A stretch of DNA of 64,000 bases from Leuctra nigra (lineage: Eukaryota > Arthropoda > Insecta > Plecoptera > Leuctridae): positions 15,916,701-15,980,700 of the forward strand of contig OW203771.1 of the NCBI GenBank assembly GCA_934045905.1, read 5' to 3'. The position numbers and the translations under genes were made by a program. The notes below the pieces were generated by a model. It ran no database searches, was not told the origin of the DNA, and saw only the letters and a list, made by a program, of their open reading frames with translations. This document shows positions 61,901-64,000 of this stretch, in pieces; the first letter of the stretch is position 1; each line of letters begins with the position of its first letter.

Positions 61901-62522
61901 GTTCTCCTTCCGTAGTACTGCTGCTGGCGACGGCATCGGGTTTAGTCGAGTCAGTCGATGAAAAACTACTGGCTAGTTCAGGGCTCATCAACGAAAACTC
62001 ATTGCTGGCAAACTCTGAACTAATCTTGAGTTTTTTGGCACTGGTAGTACCGTCGTCTGATTTAGTTGGTGTTGATGTTGCTGGGTGTTTTTGGGGTTTT
62101 CGATTTGTTTCAGAAAGACCGATATAATTTCTTTTTACTTTTTCCTTTTTTGCAAATTCAGGAAGATCTAGAATGTTTTCGTTTCCACCTGTTAGTTTCT
62201 CTGCATGTATTACGTCCTCGAGGAATTTGTCCATCTGACCCGATTTCATCTGTCGTTGTTTCTGGACGCCTTTCAAGATGAACTCATTCTTTTTTGGACA
62301 ATTGTACTGATGAACTAAATTCAAGCCTTTTGCCGTAATATATTCATACTCTTCCTCTTTAAAGAATTCAATCGCAGCAATATAGCGCGGAGCTATCACG
62401 ATGTCGTCATCCTTGATCTTATCAATGTCTCGATAATAGCCGGGCCATTGTATGTTGGACCACTTAGCCCACACGATGTCCCCGTTTTTAAACGAACCCG
62501 TGTTCATAATATTGTCACTCAT
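52421..62522 (-). CDS. PWWP3A: PWWP3A/MUM1 (EXPAND1)-type PWWP chromatin protein with tandem acidic C-terminal repeats
   Basis: Three phase-0 exons, 62522-61275, 57512-57315 and 53233-52421, encode 752 residues. The start at 62522 (MSDNIMNTGSFKNGD) is the first ATG in frame; the frame further upstream opens only with a TTG. A PWWP module lies at about residues 12-100 (NGDIVWAKWSNIQWPGYY). A second PWWP-like module lies at about 243-345 (DQIVWVPHRKVHYLAFVTHV, then DYEQRKAYDRCVQFL). The C-terminal family block is SRECQMHLSAI in exon 2 and VFIPEAILFGMRKLYGLS with AAEERY in exon 3, matching the LPEAI region of vertebrate MUM1. MUM1 binds chromatin and relaxes it at DNA breaks through 53BP1 in mammals. 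An acidic stretch ends exon 1. Exon 3 then carries a repeat array with no counterpart in the vertebrate protein as I know it. The introns hold a large fold-back element, a SINE and hAT elements. Confidence 0.85.
53632..56149. mobile_element. Long fold-back DNA element of 2518 bp with TA target duplication
   Basis: TA lies at 53630-53631 and 56150-56151, next to CAGTT and AACTG ends. The arms (about 53632-54590 and 55235-56149) are inverted copies of more than 900 bp, with blocks such as CTTCGTTCAGAAGATATGAT and AATTGGCCGCCATTTTTAA. The centre of about 650 bp is AT-rich and non-coding. The left arm has an extra partial copy of TTGACGC near 54545. It occupies most of the second intron of PWWP3A. 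TA duplication and CAGT ends suggest Tc1/mariner mobilisation; no transposase is present. Confidence 0.92.
56152..57314. other. Intron sequence of PWWP3A, nothing distinct
   Basis: AT-rich sequence without a recognisable element. Short frames here lack domains. Confidence 0.4.
57520..58275. other. Intron sequence of PWWP3A with a GC-richer block at 57.84-57.97 kb
   Basis: A block containing GTGACGTCAGCTAGAGACAC and TACGCGCGGCGGC is GC-richer than its surroundings. A similar block occurs near 59945-60070 (GCTGACGTCACAGCGTGAGC). They may be fragments of one repeat. Confidence 0.35.
58276..58566 (-). mobile_element. tRNA-derived SINE with poly(A) tail
   Basis: On the minus strand the head reads GTTGGGTGAGTGGTTAACGC (A box) and CCGGGTTCGATTCCCGCGG (B box). 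The body follows (AAATGCTGGGAAGGTACCCT, AATAGGCCACGACCGCCTCC, GCAGGACAGTGCGACGTTAA), and it ends in a run of about 23 A (58276-58298 as T). It is the best preserved of the three SINE copies and lies in the first intron of PWWP3A. Confidence 0.9.
59152..59723. mobile_element. hAT-type miniature transposon with CAGGGGTCGGCAACC ends
   Basis: Perfect 15-bp inverted ends CAGGGGTCGGCAACC and GGTTGCCGACCCCTG are flanked by GTTTAGGT and GTTTAGGA (7 of 8). The interior has a long C run and three imperfect copies of an AATTTAAAAGTGATTCTGGGA-like unit spaced about 100-120 bp. A truncated relative is at 27655. Confidence 0.93.
60466..60889. mobile_element. hAT-type miniature transposon, target duplication GATTTGAA
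   Basis: The inverted ends CAGGCACGTAG and CTACGCGCCTG are flanked by GATTTGAA on both sides (60458-60465 and 60890-60897). G- and C-tracts lie just inside both ends. The interior shares the AAAAGTGATTCTGGG and GCCCTGCAGGGCATTTTT modules with 59152-59723. Confidence 0.93.
60911..61147. mobile_element. Miniature element, copy 2 (with 11412-11630)
   Basis: Inverted ends: GTATACACTCGACAATTCAT and AAAACGGTAT on the left, and ACCGTTTTATGAATTGTCGA with GTGTACAC on the right. The interior is nearly identical to the 11.4-kb copy. It lies in the first intron of PWWP3A, just downstream of exon 1. Confidence 0.85.
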
Positions 62523-62582
62523 TCTTCTATGAGAGATATCAGTCAAGCGAGTGATTCACTCGGATATGGGTGGATGACAGCT

Positions 62583-63100
62583 TCTGAAATGAAAGAATCA
62601 TTGGCACTTATTTAAGAACCCTTGTAACAAAAGAGCATGATAGATATGGTCCATTCCTTCTGCAAGTCTTTCTTCTTACCTATCCTAAGACAAGGCATGC
62701 ACAATTTACGGGACGACGTGGACGGAAAAAAATATCAATCAAATCCAAATTTTTATGCTCACGTCTTGCGTCCACGTTATTCAGATATACCTACCTTCAC
62801 CTATTGTAGGATTTTTATTTGGGGGAAAAGTTATTTGTTAAAATCAATCAGTAAGGTAATTTTTCTCTTTGGGCCGAGCCAATTTCATTTTTTGATTGGT
62901 TGATACAAATACCAGTTAGGTAGGTAGGTAGGTACTACCTACCACAACTGGTTACCTAGGTAGGCTACTTGCATTAAACTAGGTATATCAAGAGAGGGAT
63001 AGCATCTGTAATAGCAGCTACAGCGGATTGATTAGGTACCTACTTATGTGGGGGTCATACTACAATGAGCAGATTGAGGCTCACAAGATGATGGGTGTGA
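62583..63100. other. 5' flank of PWWP3A
   Basis: An acceptor-like TTTCAG (minus strand, near 62583-62588) precedes the coding start, so an upstream non-coding exon is likely. A TAGG microsatellite lies at 62918-62945. No other gene is seen. Confidence 0.4.
62918..62945. repeat. TAGG microsatellite
   Basis: TAGGTAGGTAGGTAGGTACT followed by its inverted CTACC form. It is typical of this genome, as similar runs occur through the window. Confidence 0.8.
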
Positions 63101-63105
63101 CTACG

Positions 63106-63447
63106 ATCCCGACAGCCGGGACTTTCAGGTTAAAAAAATAGTCCCGACCGTAGGTTTTACTGGGCAGCCTAAGGAATAAAACTCTCTATGGGTAGACAAA
63201 TTCGAACTGGGCAACTTAAAAAAAATAACTCTATGGTTAGGCAGAATTAAAACTTGTGAAAATTACAAATAAAAAAAAATGTGCTCCCGGCCGGATTCGA
63301 ACCGACGACCTCTTGCACCGTGGTCCAGCACGCTATCCATAGCGCCATCTGGACGGTCATACTGAAAGCTGTTCTTAACCAGTATATAAATAAACAAGGC
63401 CAGTCGGGACTATTTTTTTAACCTGAAAATCCCGGCTGTCGGGATTT
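63106..63447. mobile_element. Inverted-repeat element containing a tRNA-like sequence
   Basis: The left arm ATCCCGACAGCCGGGACTTT with CAGGTTAAAAAAATAGTCCC is inverted at 63402-63447 with about one mismatch over 43 bp. The tRNA-like segment 63281-63360 lies between the arms, offset to the right. Confidence 0.85.
63281..63360 (-). repeat. tRNA-Arg-like pseudogene or SINE head inside the inverted-repeat element
   Basis: The minus strand reads GACCGTCCAGATGGCGCTAT with GGATAGCG (A-box region) and GTCGGTTCGAATCCGGC, a five-base-pair T arm with the standard loop. The 3' acceptor strand (CGGGAGC) does not pair with the 5' strand (GACCGTC), so it cannot form a normal tRNA. It is best seen as a tRNA-derived repeat. 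Confidence 0.55.
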
Positions 63448-63449
63448 TA

Positions 63450-64000
63450 GTCACTACCCAAGATGATGGTAGGTAGACCTAGGTCTAGGACGAAATAGAT
63501 ACCTAGCTATCGAACTTACAAGAAACACGTAGGTATTTTCTTAGCAAAACAGCATTAATAATTAAATGTAGAACACAACAACCCTTTCAGCAATATTAAT
63601 AAAAGAAACTTTGACCCAATTTCCTGATTCCAAAGAGCTCATTCACTGCGAATATAACCTCAATTTTACCGGTTGTAAACAAACTTCGTCACCTTTTCGT
63701 ATGGAATGAAGTATGCAACAACTCCCTTTTCGTTTTTTGTTCAATTCACTCACAGCCTTCTAAGGATCACTGCGCGACCTTGCACTGCGCATGCGTTGAA
63801 AAATAAAGGGAATGAGGTGAATCAGGGGAAGTGTAAACCATCTCTAAAAAAGGAAGTTCTCGAATCAGTGTTGCTACAAGCTATGTGAACTTGGCACTCC
63901 AGCACTGAGTGCCCAGCAACATAAAAATCAATGCTACCAACATACACTAAATAGAACTAAAACAACGAAGCAAATACATAAAATGCAACAACGGGGCATA
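63450..64000. other. Gene-free right edge
   Basis: Nothing recognisable. The 60-residue frame at 63706-63888 has no domain and no supporting context. Confidence 0.4.

Noticed and set aside
63281..63360. Functional tRNA-Arg gene
   Set aside because: The acceptor strands do not pair, and the sequence sits inside an inverted-repeat element.

Overview
This is nuclear DNA of an animal, most likely an arthropod and plausibly a hemipteran insect. It is AT-rich, its genes have kilobase introns with GT-AG junctions, (TAGG/CCTA)n microsatellites are common, and tRNA-derived SINEs and many miniature DNA transposons are present. The proteins are animal orthologues (ZCCHC7, SFT2D2, PWWP3A/MUM1), not bacterial genes. 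The species assignment is inference.

Four host genes can be assembled by joining exons with matching splice phase. (1) On the minus strand, 14907 to 7804, an acidic serine-rich nuclear-type protein of at least 1243 residues that I do not recognise. It carries three copies of an (L/M)FE(M/I)xSD motif, and E2F-like and CCAAT motifs lie upstream near 16.8-16.92 kb. (2) On the minus strand, 30772 to 20234, a ZCCHC7-type zinc-knuckle protein (TRAMP-complex RNA surveillance) in seven exons, with only a short first exon missing. (3) On the plus strand, 38958 to 43244, a complete four-exon SFT2D2 Golgi transport protein of 162 residues, with a perfect GTCACGTGAC palindrome upstream. (4) On the minus strand, 62522 to 52421, a PWWP3A/MUM1-type chromatin protein of 752 residues in three exons, ending in an unusual tandem array of acidic units of about 23 residues.

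Much of the remainder is mobile DNA. An apparently intact autonomous hAT transposon (20798-23773, 8-bp target duplication, 668-residue transposase in two exons) sits in the last intron of ZCCHC7. At least eight further non-autonomous hAT-type insertions have exact or nearly exact 8-bp target duplications. Two occupy one SFT2D2 intron, one a ZCCHC7 intron and one an intron of the unrecognised gene, and one is nested in another miniature element. There is a broken non-LTR retrotransposon (about 31.75-35.93 kb) split by a TTAA-flanked insertion, a 2.5-kb fold-back element with TA target duplication in a PWWP3A intron, several smaller inverted-repeat elements, three tRNA-derived SINEs, and a palindromic satellite at 5.3-6.4 kb.

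Layout: 1-7.8 kb repeats and satellite; 7.8-16.9 kb unrecognised gene; 17-20.2 kb repeats; 20.2-31 kb ZCCHC7; 31.7-37.7 kb retroelements and repeats; 38.4-43.3 kb SFT2D2; 43.3-52.4 kb gene-free, rich in miniature elements; 52.4-62.6 kb PWWP3A; 62.6-64 kb its upstream flank. The host genes share no pathway beyond nuclear or RNA housekeeping. I found no CRISPR, operon or prokaryotic-type system.
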